Shown: positions 52,034 to 62,067, counted from the first letter of the stretch. The stretch: 64,000 nucleotides of DNA from Salirhabdus salicampi (GCF_024259515.1 NZ_JANBWE010000001.1:496001-560000); one strand, 5' to 3'. Notes: generated by a model not told the origin, from the letters alone. Made by a program: numbers and translations.

Positions 52034-54655
52034 TTGAAATATAAAGGAAGACTGACGGCAACGACATTGACTACACTAGCAGCAACGGTAAATATATATA
52101 TTGACTACTTAGAATTGGGATTCGTCAAAGTAAGTGATGTACTCATTCACATCTTTTTTATTCTTATTGCTTGGCTTTTAGGAAAACAGTATGACAGGGT
52201 ACAATATAATGCTCGTAAGCTGGAAAAACAAAAACTAGAAAGCCGTTATCAAAATGAAAAATATCGTTCTTTATTTGAGCATAATCCCGATGCTGTATTT
52301 GAACTAAATAAAAACGGCAAATTTATCGCTGGGAATCCTTCGTTAGAAAAGTTAACTTTATGCAAACAAGAAGATTTGTTAGGGTCGTCTTTTATTCCAT
52401 TTATCCATCCTTTGGATATTGAAAAAGCAGTGAGTCACTTTCGTGGAGCACTAAAAGGAAACATGCAGCAATACAATATCCGGGTTGTAAGAAGAGGGGG
52501 GGAGGTTCGTTATGTATATGTAACGTCCTTTCCTAATTATGTTGGCGACACCATTACAGGAACATACGGTATTGCCAAGGATATTACAGAGGCAAAATTA
52601 GCAGAAGACGAAATAAAAAAGGTAAAAACCAATTTACAAACAACGTTACGTGAGCAACAAGGTATGACCCTTAAAATAGTCAAGAAAAATCAGCAATTTA
52701 TCGTTCAATTAAGTGATGGAGAACTATTGTATCGAATGGGTTTGACCCCTGACTTGATTACCGGAAAATCACTTCAGTCCTTCTTTTCTAAAGAACGGGC
52801 AGAACAGATGGAGAAATGGTTTAACCAAGCTTGGAGTGGTAAGGAAGTTGAATATGTAGGGGAATATAAAGGGATTACCTACTTAGTTGCATTACGCCCA
52901 GTGAAGCAGGACGGTAAAGTCGTTGAAATTATTGCATCGGGAATTGATATATCAGACCGAAAACGTGCAGAGGAAGCATTAGAGAAAAGTGAAGAAAAGT
53001 ACCGGATTATTGCTGAGAATACATCCGATATTATTATTGTATTAAATGAAGATTGTGCGATTACCTTCATTTCACCATCCTATCAACAATTGCTCGGATT
53101 CGATCCGGAGGATTTAATAGGTAAGACAGACCTCCATTTTGTTCACCCGGAAGACGTTGATATGTTACAAGAAAAAATTTACGAAGTAAAACAAGATGAA
53201 AAACCAATATCTACATTGTTTCGCGGACAGACTTCTGAGGGGGAGTACGTGTGGCTTGATACGAATTTAACCCCTGTATTGAAAGAACAAAAATTACAGT
53301 CTATCATCATCGTTAGTCGAGATATAACGGAACGTAAGCAATTGGAAGAGGAACTGTCTCATATGGCTTATCATGACTTACTAACTGGATTGGCTAATCG
53401 GCGAAAGTTCGAAGACTCGATGAAAGAAGCAATCTTTGAAGCACGGAACCAAGGAAGTCATGCAGCATTAATTTATTTTGATATCGATCGATTTAAAATT
53501 ATTAATGATACGTTAGGCCATGATATTGGAGACTTACTCTTACAACATGTGGGAGCCCGCTTGAAAAACGTTGTCCGACAAAACGATTTATTGATAAGGA
53601 TGGGGGGAGATGAATTTGCTCTCATATTGTCTACCGTAGAGGACTATTCAATTGTTCACCTCCTAGCTGAACGAATTATTAAGGTGTTTCAAGAACCATT
53701 TTACGTTGAAGGTAAAGAAATTAATGTGACTACAAGTGTTGGGATAAGTTATTTCCCAGAACATGGAGAGGATATAAACAGTTTATTACAAGCTGCTGAC
53801 CATGCGATGTATACAGCAAAAGAGAAAGGAAAAAATCAATACCATGTCTATATGCCTGAACTCATACGCAATCGGTATAATCGATTGCAATTAGAAAATG
53901 ATTTACGTAAAGCTGTACAAAGAAAAGAATTGTATGTGCTATATCAACCGAAGGTGTGTACAAACTCAAATGAGATAGTAGCTGTTGAAGCCTTAGTACG
54001 TTGGAATCATTCGGAGTATGGGGTAATTCCACCGGACGTATTTATTCCCATTGCTGAAGAAACCGGTTTTATAAATACAGTAGGTGATTTTGTTCTTGAA
54101 GAAGCTTGCAAACAAAATGTTCGTTGGCAACAAAAGGGATATCCTTCCATGCGGGTATGTGTAAATTTATCAGTCAACCAATTTTTATCACAAGATTTAA
54201 TGGAAATGATACAAAAACATTTGGAAAAAACGGGAATGTCAGCTTGGTATTTAGAATTAGAAATTACAGAAACAATTATGATGAGGGATGTAGATCATAC
54301 AATTGAGCAATTAAACCGATTGAAAGAACTTGGTGTTAAAATTTCTATTGATGACTTTGGAACTGGTTATTCGTCGTTAAGTATGATTCAACAGTTACCA
54401 ATTGATACATTAAAAATTGATCGTAGTTTTGTTCAAAACATCCCTGAAAATAAAAATAATATGGCGATTACTTCATTAGTGATTGAAATGGGGAAAAAAC
54501 TAAGCATGGCGGTCGTGGCTGAAGGTGTTGAGAACGAAGAGCAACGTCAGTTCCTGCGGAAACATGGCTGTGACGTGTACCAAGGGTATTACTTTAGTCC
54601 ACCTGTAAACGGAGAAGAAATAGAAAATCTGTTCAAAAAAAGAAGTGAGACGTAG
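52034..54655 (+). CDS. Triple-PAS GGDEF-EAL protein (bifunctional candidate)
   Basis: An 873-residue protein; TTG start, GGGAAGGTG upstream. A short N-terminal hydrophobic region (about 9-50), then PAS domains at about 70-195, 215-310 and 320-440 (FEHNPDAVFELNKNGK, AENTSDIIIVLNEDCAITFIS). GGDEF follows (about 440-605), with intact MGGDEF and an RxxD inhibitory site (RQND). EAL (about 615-865) has EALVRW, EITETIMM, IDDFGTGYSSLSM, IDTLKID, AEGVE and QGYYF. Both catalytic domains look intact, so it may switch between synthesis and breakdown. Largest c-di-GMP protein in the window. Confidence 0.93.
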   Translation: MKYKGRLTATTLTTLAATVNIYIDYLELGFVKVSDVLIHIFFILIAWLLGKQYDRVQYNARKLEKQKLESRYQNEKYRSLFEHNPDAVFELNKNGKFIAGNPSLEKLTLCKQEDLLGSSFIPFIHPLDIEKAVSHFRGALKGNMQQYNIRVVRRGGEVRYVYVTSFPNYVGDTITGTYGIAKDITEAKLAEDEIKKVKTNLQTTLREQQGMTLKIVKKNQQFIVQLSDGELLYRMGLTPDLITGKSLQSFFSKERAEQMEKWFNQAWSGKEVEYVGEYKGITYLVALRPVKQDGKVVEIIASGIDISDRKRAEEALEKSEEKYRIIAENTSDIIIVLNEDCAITFISPSYQQLLGFDPEDLIGKTDLHFVHPEDVDMLQEKIYEVKQDEKPISTLFRGQTSEGEYVWLDTNLTPVLKEQKLQSIIIVSRDITERKQLEEELSHMAYHDLLTGLANRRKFEDSMKEAIFEARNQGSHAALIYFDIDRFKIINDTLGHDIGDLLLQHVGARLKNVVRQNDLLIRMGGDEFALILSTVEDYSIVHLLAERIIKVFQEPFYVEGKEINVTTSVGISYFPEHGEDINSLLQAADHAMYTAKEKGKNQYHVYMPELIRNRYNRLQLENDLRKAVQRKELYVLYQPKVCTNSNEIVAVEALVRWNHSEYGVIPPDVFIPIAEETGFINTVGDFVLEEACKQNVRWQQKGYPSMRVCVNLSVNQFLSQDLMEMIQKHLEKTGMSAWYLELEITETIMMRDVDHTIEQLNRLKELGVKISIDDFGTGYSSLSMIQQLPIDTLKIDRSFVQNIPENKNNMAITSLVIEMGKKLSMAVVAEGVENEEQRQFLRKHGCDVYQGYYFSPPVNGEEIENLFKKRSET

Positions 54656-54783
54656 GTGAGGATAGGTTTACTCATCTACTTTTTTCGTACATAAAAAATT
54701 GAATACCGGCATGTCGAATGCTATTTCAAAGTAAATATAAGTAATAAAAACACTGCTTTTATATAGGTTTTTCAAAAGGGGAA

Positions 54784-55389
54784 GTGATCAATATCAAGAA
54801 GATTGCAATTCTTTTTATAAGTGCAGGTGTTATAATGCTTTTGTCCTCAGTTTGGAAGATAGATAATGTTAAAAACAATCAACATATTGCATTACAACAA
54901 GCAAAAGTGGCCCTTGAAACAAAGCAAAAAAAACCAATATCTATAAAAAAGGTAGATGAAAACATAGGAGATGATGAAAACAGTGATGAACTCCCGGTCA
55001 ATGTACTCGGTGTTCTCTATTTACCAACAATCGAGGGTGAGCTTCCAATCATTGAAGGAACAAATGAGGAACAGTTAGAGTATGGTGTTGGTTATTACAC
55101 AGCATCATCAATGCCAGGTGAAAATAATCAAATTTTGTTATCAGGCCATCGAGATACAGTTTTTAAACGTTTAGGTGATTTGAGGGTCGGTGATGAGGTC
55201 ATGATCGATGTTTCATATGGGTCATTCGTCTATAAAATTGTTGATACGGAGGTAGTCGATGCAGATGATACAACTGTCATCCGCTCTACATATCCAGAGG
55301 AACTTTTAACGATTTCGACATGTTATCCATTTCGTTATATCGGCAATGCACCCCAGCGTTATATTGTATATGCGAAGCCGGTCTCATAA
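54784..55389 (+). CDS. srtD: Class D sortase
   Basis: A 201-residue transpeptidase with an N-terminal membrane helix (IAILFISAGVIMLLSSVW). The catalytic domain has His in LLSGHRDT, Cys in LTISTCYPF and Arg in APQRYIVYA, with spacing of class D sortases. GTG start with AAGGGG upstream. Bacillus class D sortases such as YhcS recognise LPDTS/LPDTA-like motifs. The TasA-like protein at 47313 ends in LPSTST, so it is the only candidate substrate in this window. No sortase-linked operon partner is adjacent. Confidence 0.9.
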   Translation: MINIKKIAILFISAGVIMLLSSVWKIDNVKNNQHIALQQAKVALETKQKKPISIKKVDENIGDDENSDELPVNVLGVLYLPTIEGELPIIEGTNEEQLEYGVGYYTASSMPGENNQILLSGHRDTVFKRLGDLRVGDEVMIDVSYGSFVYKIVDTEVVDADDTTVIRSTYPEELLTISTCYPFRYIGNAPQRYIVYAKPVS

Positions 55390-55411
55390 GAGGGGTGCTT
55401 CGGCCGAAACA

Positions 55412-55585
55412 CTATTCCCCCCAACGGTTAATCATCCATACAACGATAAAGAAAACGAGAAAAAATCCAACACCGAACAGAAAGAAATTGAAAAACAGTA
55501 ACCACTCTACACTCTCTGCTGAAATCGCTAATATAGTGCAGATGATGAGCCATAACCCCATTAATATATAACCAAATTTATACAT
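55412..55585 (-). CDS. 57-residue two-TM membrane micro-protein
   Basis: ATG with AAGGAGTG upstream. Product MYKFGYILMGLWLIICTI..., two hydrophobic helices (about 6-22 and 28-51) joined by the loop SAESVEW, ending MINRWGE. Too short for routine gene calling. No family recognised. The plus-strand frame over the same stretch lacks a ribosome site. Confidence 0.7.
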   Translation of the reverse strand: MYKFGYILMGLWLIICTILAISAESVEWLLFFNFFLFGVGFFLVFFIVVWMINRWGE

Positions 55586-55636
55586 GTTTGTTTCACTCCT
55601 TATTACTTATCTTAAAAAGAAATCGTGAAACAAGCA

Positions 55637-55664
55637 ATAAAAAACCTCTCCGGTTAGGGAGAGG
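55637..55664 (-). terminator. Intrinsic terminator of yteA
   Basis: CCTCTCC-6-GGAGAGG hairpin with a T-run on the minus strand. The yteA stop codon (TAA) lies in its loop. Confidence 0.9.
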
Positions 55665-56433
55665 ATTTATCTTCGTTCTTTTCTGCCTCTTCTTCTGTAT
55701 AGGGGTCAATTTCATAAGGCTTTAAATCACCAAAAACTGTCATCATTCCCTCTTCATCGAGGGCCTCTTCATATTCCTTATGTTGAGGTGAAGGATACAC
55801 CTTTACATTTTTCCCTTCAATATCGGTTGCAGCAAAATTTTCATAATCCTCTACATAGCCAACCGGGTCATCAGACTCAATATATGTCTCATTATAATGA
55901 TCCGGTGCAACAACAAAGTCTGAAGGTGAGTTGGACGTCCCCCATTTAGCCACTTCTTGCCACGAATCTTCACTATCGAATACTTCCCCTTCCGTTTCGT
56001 CGTATTCAAATCGCCCAAATGGAGGACCAATCACATCTTCTTCCACAGGACGTTGGTCGGTTATGAATTGTTCCGGAGTATGCTCGACACAGTAAGTTGT
56101 TGTAGGCATGGCTTCTAAACGTTCCAACGGGATATCCTTACCACATACTTCACACTTACCATAAGTCCCTTTATCTATTGCTTCTAAAGCATTATTTATA
56201 CTTCTAAGTTCATCCTCTGTGTGTTCATTTAACGCAATATCCTTCTCACGCTCGTATAACTCACTGCCTTCGTCGCCTGGGTGATTATCATAACTAGATA
56301 ATTCGCCCACAGCATCATGGTAATGTCCATGTTCCAAATCAAAATGGTCATTGTCTTCTAAACGTTTTTCAATATGCTGTTTCGCCTTCATTAGTTTGGA
56401 ACGGAAGGTGGATATTTGGTCTGCTGATAACAT
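55654..56433 (-). CDS. yteA: TraR/DksA-type zinc-finger protein YteA
   Basis: A 259-residue protein of the YteA family. The N-terminal coiled region (FRSKLMKAKQHIEKRLED) leads to a DksA-like zinc finger CEVCGKDIPLERLEAMPTTTYC, then a long acidic C-terminal extension with VIGPPFGRFEYDE. Start ATG after GGAAGGAG; a frame six codons longer is possible. YteA family members are common in Bacillus and associated with late-growth/sporulation expression; role unknown. Confidence 0.88.
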   Translation of the reverse strand: MLSADQISTFRSKLMKAKQHIEKRLEDNDHFDLEHGHYHDAVGELSSYDNHPGDEGSELYEREKDIALNEHTEDELRSINNALEAIDKGTYGKCEVCGKDIPLERLEAMPTTTYCVEHTPEQFITDQRPVEEDVIGPPFGRFEYDETEGEVFDSEDSWQEVAKWGTSNSPSDFVVAPDHYNETYIESDDPVGYVEDYENFAATDIEGKNVKVYPSPQHKEYEEALDEEGMMTVFGDLKPYEIDPYTEEEAEKNEDKSSP

Positions 56434-56591
56434 GTTTTGATCTCCTTCCATTAGTTAAACTCTAATTATAGTTTTCACGAACAAAAAAAAACCATTAACG
56501 AAAAATGTGTGAAAACTGTAAAAAAAATCCTTTGCATAATGTATATCACAATAGCTTATATATAAAAGTATAAAATGTAACGCTAAATTTA

Positions 56592-56620
56592 TTGACAATT
56601 TTGAATTTACAATATATAAT
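56592..56620 (+). promoter_or_regulatory. Sigma-A promoter upstream of SAM riboswitch
   Basis: TTGACA, 17-base spacer, TATAAT; full consensus. Confidence 0.88.
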
Positions 56621-56666
56621 TCACCTAACAATCATTACATAATTAAGAATAAATTTACAATTTAAT

Positions 56667-56775
56667 CTCTTATCGAGAGTGGTGGAGGGATAGGCCCGAT
56701 GAAACCCGGCAACCTTCAAGCAGCGGCTTGAAAAGGTGCCAATTCCTACAGACGTTAGGTCTGAAAGATAAGAGG
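56667..56775 (+). ncRNA. SAM-I (S-box) riboswitch
   Basis: CTCTTATC...GATAAGAG forms P1. Core motifs GTGGTGGAGGGATAGGCCCGATGAAACCCGGCAACC and GGTGCCAATTCCTAC are present in parts, followed by the P4 arm ending AGGTCTGAAAGATAAGAG. A terminator follows about 15 bases later, so SAM binding turns off metY. Confidence 0.96.
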
Positions 56776-56789
56776 AGGATCTGTATATT

Positions 56790-56817
56790 GACCCTCTTCT
56801 TATGAAGAGGGTTTTTC
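56790..56817 (+). terminator. SAM riboswitch terminator
   Basis: ACCCTCTT-6-AAGAGGGT with T-run, in the metY leader. Confidence 0.92.
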
Positions 56818-56959
56818 AGTTTTTCCTCTTCTTCTTTACCTTACACGACACTATAAACCCCAATGCGAGACAAATGGTGAACGATAAGGTTCTATGCCTT
56901 ATAAAAAAATAAATCTGAGTAATCTTATTGGTTTACTAAAAATTAAAGGAGTGGTTTTA

Positions 56960-58261
56960 ATGGCTAATTCAGATCATTTTGGGCGTGAAACACAGTTATT
57001 ACATGGGGGACAACAACCCGATCCAACAACAGGTGCAAGAGCAGTTCCGGTTTATCAAACAACTTCCTATGTATTTCGGGATACAGAACATGCACAAAAT
57101 TTGTTTGCATTACAAGAACAGGGAAACATATATACAAGAATTATGAATCCAACTGTAGACGTCTTTGAAAAGCGGATTGCTCTTCTAGAAGGTGGAACAA
57201 ATGCTGTAGCTTTATCTTCAGGTATGGCAGCTATTACGTTGTCCATTTTAAATGTTGCACATGCAGGTGATGAAATTGTAGCAGCTACAAATTTATATGG
57301 AGGAACATATAATTTATTTGCCAATACGTTACCGAAATACGGGATAAATGTGACATTCGTTGACCCGGAAGATCCAGAAAATTTCAGAAGTGCTATTACA
57401 CCTAAAACAAAAGCCGTTTTTGCCGAAACGATTGGTAACCCAAGTTTGCATGTATTAGATATTGAAGCTGTTGCAAACGTTGCCCATGATAACGAAATTC
57501 CGTTAATTGTTGATAATACATTCGCGACACCTTATGGTTGTCGACCAATTGAATGGGGTGCAGATGTTGTTATTCATTCAGCAACAAAGTGGATTGGAGG
57601 ACATGGTCGAGTTATAGGCGGTGTAGTTGTAGACGGTGGGAAGTTTAATTGGAATAACGAAAAATTCCCAGGTTTTATAGAACCGGATCGTAGTTACCAT
57701 AATATTCGGTTTGGAATTGATGTAGAAGGAGCTGCATTTGGAACGAAATTACGTGTTCAATTGCTACGGGATATTGGACCTTGCTTAAGTCCGGATAATG
57801 CTTCTACTTTGCTGCAAGGTTTAGAAACACTGCACTTAAGAGTACAACGTCATAATGAAAATGCGTTAACGATAGCGAAGTATTTAGCGGACCATGATGC
57901 TGTAGATTGGGTATCATATCCTGGGTTAGAAAGCCATCCGTCCTATGAATTATCGAAAAAGTATTTAGATCAAGGCGCAGGTTCAATCATAGTCTTTGGT
58001 ATAAAGGGAGGTCGAGAAACTGGTCGCCGTGTTATAGATAACATTCATTTATGGTCACATGTAGCAAACGTTGGAGACGCGAAATCCTTAATTATTCATC
58101 CGGCATCTACGACACATCAACAACTAAATGAGGAAGAGTTGAAACAAACTGGTGTGACAGAAGAATTGATTCGACTGTCAGTTGGCATTGAATCACCGGA
58201 AGATTTAATTGATGACTTAAACGAAGCGATTGAAAAAGCGACAACCCCAGTAGCCCAATAA
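56960..58261 (+). CDS. metY: O-acetylhomoserine sulfhydrylase
   Basis: A 433-residue PLP enzyme of the Cys/Met metabolism family, making homocysteine (or methionine) from O-acetylhomoserine and sulfide (or methanethiol). PLP lysine in HSATKWIGGHG; ALSSGMAAITLSILN, GNPSLHVLDIEAVANVAH and VDNTFATPYGCRP are typical. Length fits the OAH sulfhydrylase group rather than cystathionine gamma-synthase (about 380). Start by AAAGGAG before MANSDHFG. Controlled by the SAM-I riboswitch upstream. Confidence 0.93.
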   Translation: MANSDHFGRETQLLHGGQQPDPTTGARAVPVYQTTSYVFRDTEHAQNLFALQEQGNIYTRIMNPTVDVFEKRIALLEGGTNAVALSSGMAAITLSILNVAHAGDEIVAATNLYGGTYNLFANTLPKYGINVTFVDPEDPENFRSAITPKTKAVFAETIGNPSLHVLDIEAVANVAHDNEIPLIVDNTFATPYGCRPIEWGADVVIHSATKWIGGHGRVIGGVVVDGGKFNWNNEKFPGFIEPDRSYHNIRFGIDVEGAAFGTKLRVQLLRDIGPCLSPDNASTLLQGLETLHLRVQRHNENALTIAKYLADHDAVDWVSYPGLESHPSYELSKKYLDQGAGSIIVFGIKGGRETGRRVIDNIHLWSHVANVGDAKSLIIHPASTTHQQLNEEELKQTGVTEELIRLSVGIESPEDLIDDLNEAIEKATTPVAQ

Positions 58262-58466
58262 AAAATTCTATTTCTAAAAAAGCTGATTTGCAATATAGGA
58301 AGTTTATAGATATATTGTATCTGTTGGATTTCCTGAATTTATCTTCGGCAAGAAATAAGAGACGAATCCATAGGTCTCCTTATATTGTTATATGTAAAAT
58401 AAAATAGTAAGCAACTATAACGGTAAATGTCCCATTATGAAAAAGACTTGTTTCCAAAAGTCTTCA

Positions 58467-58640
58467 GGCTGTCGAGAAAGTCTCGGCGGCCTTTTTAAAT
58501 GTTATTTCATCCTTGATGAAAAAGCCTCCCTTTCCGCGGGCGATCCGCGAGCCTCCTTGAACTCCACTTGCGTTTCGTTCTGTGGGGTTTCGCCTGGATT
58601 GCTTTTCCCGCAGGAGTCTCGTTTTTTTCATCAACTTTCA
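58467..58640. repeat. Bacillaceae-type interspersed GC-rich repeat with hairpin
   Basis: Starts with a terminator-like hairpin (GGCTGTCGAGA...TCTCGGCGGCC then TTTTT). From 58525 to 58620 comes a segment with CTTTCCGCGGGCGATCCGCG, GCCTCCTTG and CCCGCAGGAGTCTCG. This arrangement (TTTCCGCGGGC ... CCCGCAGGAGTCT) is a repeated non-coding element in many Bacillaceae genomes. It is noticeably more GC-rich than the surrounding sequence. A 69-codon frame across it is a by-product. Confidence 0.65.
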
Positions 58641-58945
58641 TCATGATTTTCCGTCGATCCTGTAACCGTTCACCGCATTAATTTGTTATAGTATAAGTGT
58701 AAAATAAAGGCGGTGAAGGGTTGAAAACAAGTCTTTTTTTCTTTTGGCAATTCTAGCAATATGATATTATATAAAATTAGTTGAGTAATGTAACAATTAA
58801 ACATAATATATGACAATATTTAACAAGAATTATACAAGTTTGTTACATTATGTTGATAAAGGTTTTTTTAGGACTATTGATGTGGTAAATTTATTAATAG
58901 ATTTAGATGAGCGAAAGATGAATAGTGAGTCTAGGAGGAGAAAAC

Positions 58946-60391
58946 GTGATAGGATCAAGGATGAGAAAGATAGAATTCCTCAATTACACCATGATTATAA
59001 AGTTAATGTTCCTCACCTTACTTTTAGGATTGGGTATCTCATTCGGAATCATTAAAGCAGATTCTATTAAAGAGTGGCCCCGTGTTTATCATGTTTATAT
59101 GAATGGGGAATATTTAGGTGTAGTGAGCGATCAAAATGTCATCGAGGAGTATATTAAGAAAAATATGTCCCAAGAAGAAGAAAACTTTGAGGGGATGAAC
59201 TTAACCGTTTCTCAGGATATTAGTTACATACCTGAAATTACGTTTCAGCCGTCATACGACAATGAGGAAGTTTTAGCAGCTTTGGATGGACAAGTATCCT
59301 ATGCAATCGAAGGTGTGAAACTAGAAGTTGATGGTGAGCTGATTGGGTATTTTAAAGATCGGGAAAATGCGGAAAATGCTTTGAAACAATTTAAGACAAA
59401 ATATGTTCCAGAAGATATATTAGAAAAATTTGAAGACCCTGATTATTCACCAGAAGAAGAAAAAAAGGTACTCTCAAATGGTAATTCAGCTATTTTAGAC
59501 ATTTCGTTCTCCGGTGAAGTTTCCATTACGAAAGATAAAGTTCGTCCCCATGATCTATTAACTGTAGAACAAGGTGTTAAACTTTTAGAAAGAGGGACGC
59601 TAACGGATAAGATTCATAAAATCCAGTCGGGTGAAGTGTTAGGTACTATCGCTTCAAAATATGATTTGTCAATGAACGATTTATTAAACATGAACCCTGA
59701 CTTACATCAAAATTCGATATTACAAATTGGACAGGAAGTTGTCGTAACAGGCCGTAAACCTCATATTGATGTTATTGTGGAAGAAGAAAAAGTCGAGCAA
59801 CAAAGCATCAGTTACCAAACAGTTTATGAAAATACTGATAGCCTATATAAAGGACAAACAAAAGTTAAGACCCAAGGAAAAGAAGGCATGAAAGAAGTTC
59901 ACTACCGTCTAACAATCGAAAATGGTGAGGTTATAAACCGTGAAGTGATTAAGGAAGAGGTTTTGCGTGAACCTATCACGAAAGTCATCCTTCGAGGAAC
60001 GAAGGTCATTCCTTCCCGTGGTACAGGAGATTGGGCTTGGCCAACAGCCGGTGGTACAGTTACAAGTAAAATGGGTTGGAGATGGGGGCAAATGCACAAC
60101 GGCATTGATATTGCCGGAGTCAGCAATCGCTCCATATATGCCGCTGATAATGGTACTGTAACATATGCCGGTTGGCGTGGTGGATACGGTAATCACGTAG
60201 TAATTAATCACAATAACGGGTATGAAACAAGTTATAGCCACTTATCTTCGATAAATGTAACACCAGGTCAAACAGTTAAAAAAGGTCAAAAAATTGGTAT
60301 GATGGGCTCAACAGGAAATTCAACAGGAGTTCATTTGCATTTTGAAGTAAAGAGATACGGTTCTAATATCAATCCATTAGGATTGTATTAA
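58946..60391 (+). CDS. LysM-G5-peptidase M23 cell-wall hydrolase
   Basis: A 481-residue exported enzyme, likely peptidoglycan endopeptidase. Start is GTG with AGGAGG upstream. A hydrophobic N-terminal segment (IIKLMFLTLLLGLGISFG) acts as signal or anchor. LysM at about 230-275 (SGEVLGTIASKYDLSMNDLL), G5 at about 285-360 (YENTDSLYKGQTKVKTQG) and M23 at about 370-481 with HNGIDIAG and HLHFEVKR, the zinc ligands of lysostaphin-type peptidases. The region before LysM is a helical/beta extension (residues 40-220) of unknown fold. The promoter must lie in the AT-rich 58650-58945 stretch. Confidence 0.9.
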   Translation: MIGSRMRKIEFLNYTMIIKLMFLTLLLGLGISFGIIKADSIKEWPRVYHVYMNGEYLGVVSDQNVIEEYIKKNMSQEEENFEGMNLTVSQDISYIPEITFQPSYDNEEVLAALDGQVSYAIEGVKLEVDGELIGYFKDRENAENALKQFKTKYVPEDILEKFEDPDYSPEEEKKVLSNGNSAILDISFSGEVSITKDKVRPHDLLTVEQGVKLLERGTLTDKIHKIQSGEVLGTIASKYDLSMNDLLNMNPDLHQNSILQIGQEVVVTGRKPHIDVIVEEEKVEQQSISYQTVYENTDSLYKGQTKVKTQGKEGMKEVHYRLTIENGEVINREVIKEEVLREPITKVILRGTKVIPSRGTGDWAWPTAGGTVTSKMGWRWGQMHNGIDIAGVSNRSIYAADNGTVTYAGWRGGYGNHVVINHNNGYETSYSHLSSINVTPGQTVKKGQKIGMMGSTGNSTGVHLHFEVKRYGSNINPLGLY

Positions 60392-60399
60392 TTGAATGG

Positions 60400-60432
60400 G
60401 GAACAGAGGTGTAATCACCTCTGTTCTTTTCT
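60400..60432 (+). terminator. Intrinsic terminator
   Basis: GAACAGAGGTG-4-CACCTCTGTTC followed by TTTTC. Confidence 0.9.
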
Positions 60433-60598
60433 TTTGGAATAAAAGGGAGTTTACTTATTAAATACCCATCAATTGAGAATCCTAAACTTTTTTTATCATT
60501 TTGTTCTGTTTATATAAATCACCCTTCTAGGTGTTTGTGCATATTCTGTAGAACACAATGAAATGTGTTTTAACAGAGGCACAAAGGTGGTGGAAAAA

Positions 60599-62020
60599 AT
60601 GGATTTAAGTATTAGCCACGTATTATATGGGATAATTACGCTTTTGATCATTACCACTATGGTATGTAGAAAAGGAGTTGTCCTTCCAACATTATTCGGT
60701 ACATTTTTAATAGCATGGGTATATAAAGGTAGCGTTGTGAGTGGTTTTACAGCAGTTTTTAATGCAAACCTAGTTGCTGCAAAAGAATTGTTTAACATCT
60801 TCTTAATTATTACTTTTATGGTTGCCCTATTACATGCTTTAAAAGATCTAGGGGCAGATCGTAGAATGATAGAGCCCATTCAAAAATTTATGACAAACGC
60901 CCACATTGCTTATTTTGTTTTAGTAGTCGTAACATATGTTATATCCTTATTCTTCTGGCCTACACCAGCGGTTCCGTTAATTTGTGCGTTATTAGTTCCC
61001 GCCGCAATTCGAGCAGGGTTGCCAGCTATGGTAGCCGCTGTAGCTATTGCGTTAGCAGGTCAAGGGATGGCGCTATCCTCGGACTACATTATTCAAATTG
61101 CGCCAGATTTATCTGCGAAAGCAGCGGGAATAGATAAAGCCGTACTCGTTGATAAAGCATTAGTGTTATCTATCGTTACCGGTGTAACGGCGATTGTTTT
61201 AGCTTATCTATTTAACCGAAAACATTTCCGGAAAAAAGATGATCCAAGAATTGAAAGAGAAATTCATGCAATGCAAGGGCTTGATGAAAGTAAACGAAAA
61301 GCAAAAGGTAATAACCTATCGACTTGGAGCAAAATATTTGCCGTAATTGTTCCGTTAGCTATGTTAGCGGTTATTACGTATATGATATTTACGAAATTAA
61401 ATTCTGGTAGAATGAGCGGATTCGAAGGTGGAGATGGAGCAGCATTTATTGGAGGGGTCGCTGTAATTCTTCTGTTATTAGCTACGGTAGCATTTGGAAA
61501 ACATAAAGCTTTAGATCATATAAGTGAACACATTACCGAAGGGTTTGTCTTCGCATTTCGGGCAATGGGTCCTGTAATACCTATTGCAGGCTTTTTCTTT
61601 CTCGGTAGTTCTGAGTTTTCGGGGAACATTTTATCCCTTGGTGACGATTCACCAGCCTTCCTGTTCGATTTAGTGAATGCATCTCAAGAAATCTTGCCTA
61701 ACAGTACGGTGTTAGCAGCATTCAGTATTTTGTTAATTGGTATTATCACAGGTTTAGATGGTTCTGGGTTTTCAGGTTTGCCATTAACAGGGGCGCTATC
61801 AGGAGCCCTGTCATCAACTGGGATGGATCCTTCAACTTTAGCTGCAATAGGTCAAATGGGGTCCATTTGGACTGGTGGAGGTACAATTATTGCTTGGTCA
61901 TCCGTTATAGCAATTGCAGGGTTTTGTGGAATATCTGTCATGGAGTTAGTTCGGAAAAACTTCTTACCTGTTATGATCGGGCTCATTTTATCTACGACCG
62001 TTGCGATAATCATTTGGTAA
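60599..62020 (+). CDS. Multi-pass permease, probable ion/organic-anion transporter
   Basis: A 473-residue protein with about 11-12 membrane helices. Two similar halves: FWPTPAVPLICALLVPAAI and GLDGSGFSGLPLTGALSGAL, with conserved Pro/Gly-rich re-entrant segments of the type found in ion-transporter (IT) superfamily carriers such as anaerobic C4-dicarboxylate or citrate transporters. The loop at 215-245 is charged and cytoplasmic. Start MDLSISHV chosen by AAAGGTGGTGG. Substrate unknown. Single gene with terminator. Confidence 0.75.
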   Translation: MDLSISHVLYGIITLLIITTMVCRKGVVLPTLFGTFLIAWVYKGSVVSGFTAVFNANLVAAKELFNIFLIITFMVALLHALKDLGADRRMIEPIQKFMTNAHIAYFVLVVVTYVISLFFWPTPAVPLICALLVPAAIRAGLPAMVAAVAIALAGQGMALSSDYIIQIAPDLSAKAAGIDKAVLVDKALVLSIVTGVTAIVLAYLFNRKHFRKKDDPRIEREIHAMQGLDESKRKAKGNNLSTWSKIFAVIVPLAMLAVITYMIFTKLNSGRMSGFEGGDGAAFIGGVAVILLLLATVAFGKHKALDHISEHITEGFVFAFRAMGPVIPIAGFFFLGSSEFSGNILSLGDDSPAFLFDLVNASQEILPNSTVLAAFSILLIGIITGLDGSGFSGLPLTGALSGALSSTGMDPSTLAAIGQMGSIWTGGGTIIAWSSVIAIAGFCGISVMELVRKNFLPVMIGLILSTTVAIIIW

Positions 62021-62031
62021 CAAAAGTTATG

Positions 62032-62067
62032 TAAACAAGTGGACCAAAAGGTTCACTTGTTTTTTAT
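62032..62067 (+). terminator. Intrinsic terminator
   Basis: AAACAAGTGGACC-4-GGTTCACTTGTTT with T-run. Confidence 0.9.

Noticed and set aside
58437-58646. 69-codon frame across the GC-rich repeat
   Set aside because: It follows the repeat sequence and hairpin, and has no ribosome site; a by-product of the repeat.
58810-59055. 81-codon frame before and into the M23 peptidase gene
   Set aside because: It runs out of frame into the peptidase gene, whose own start has a strong AGGAGG; no family match.
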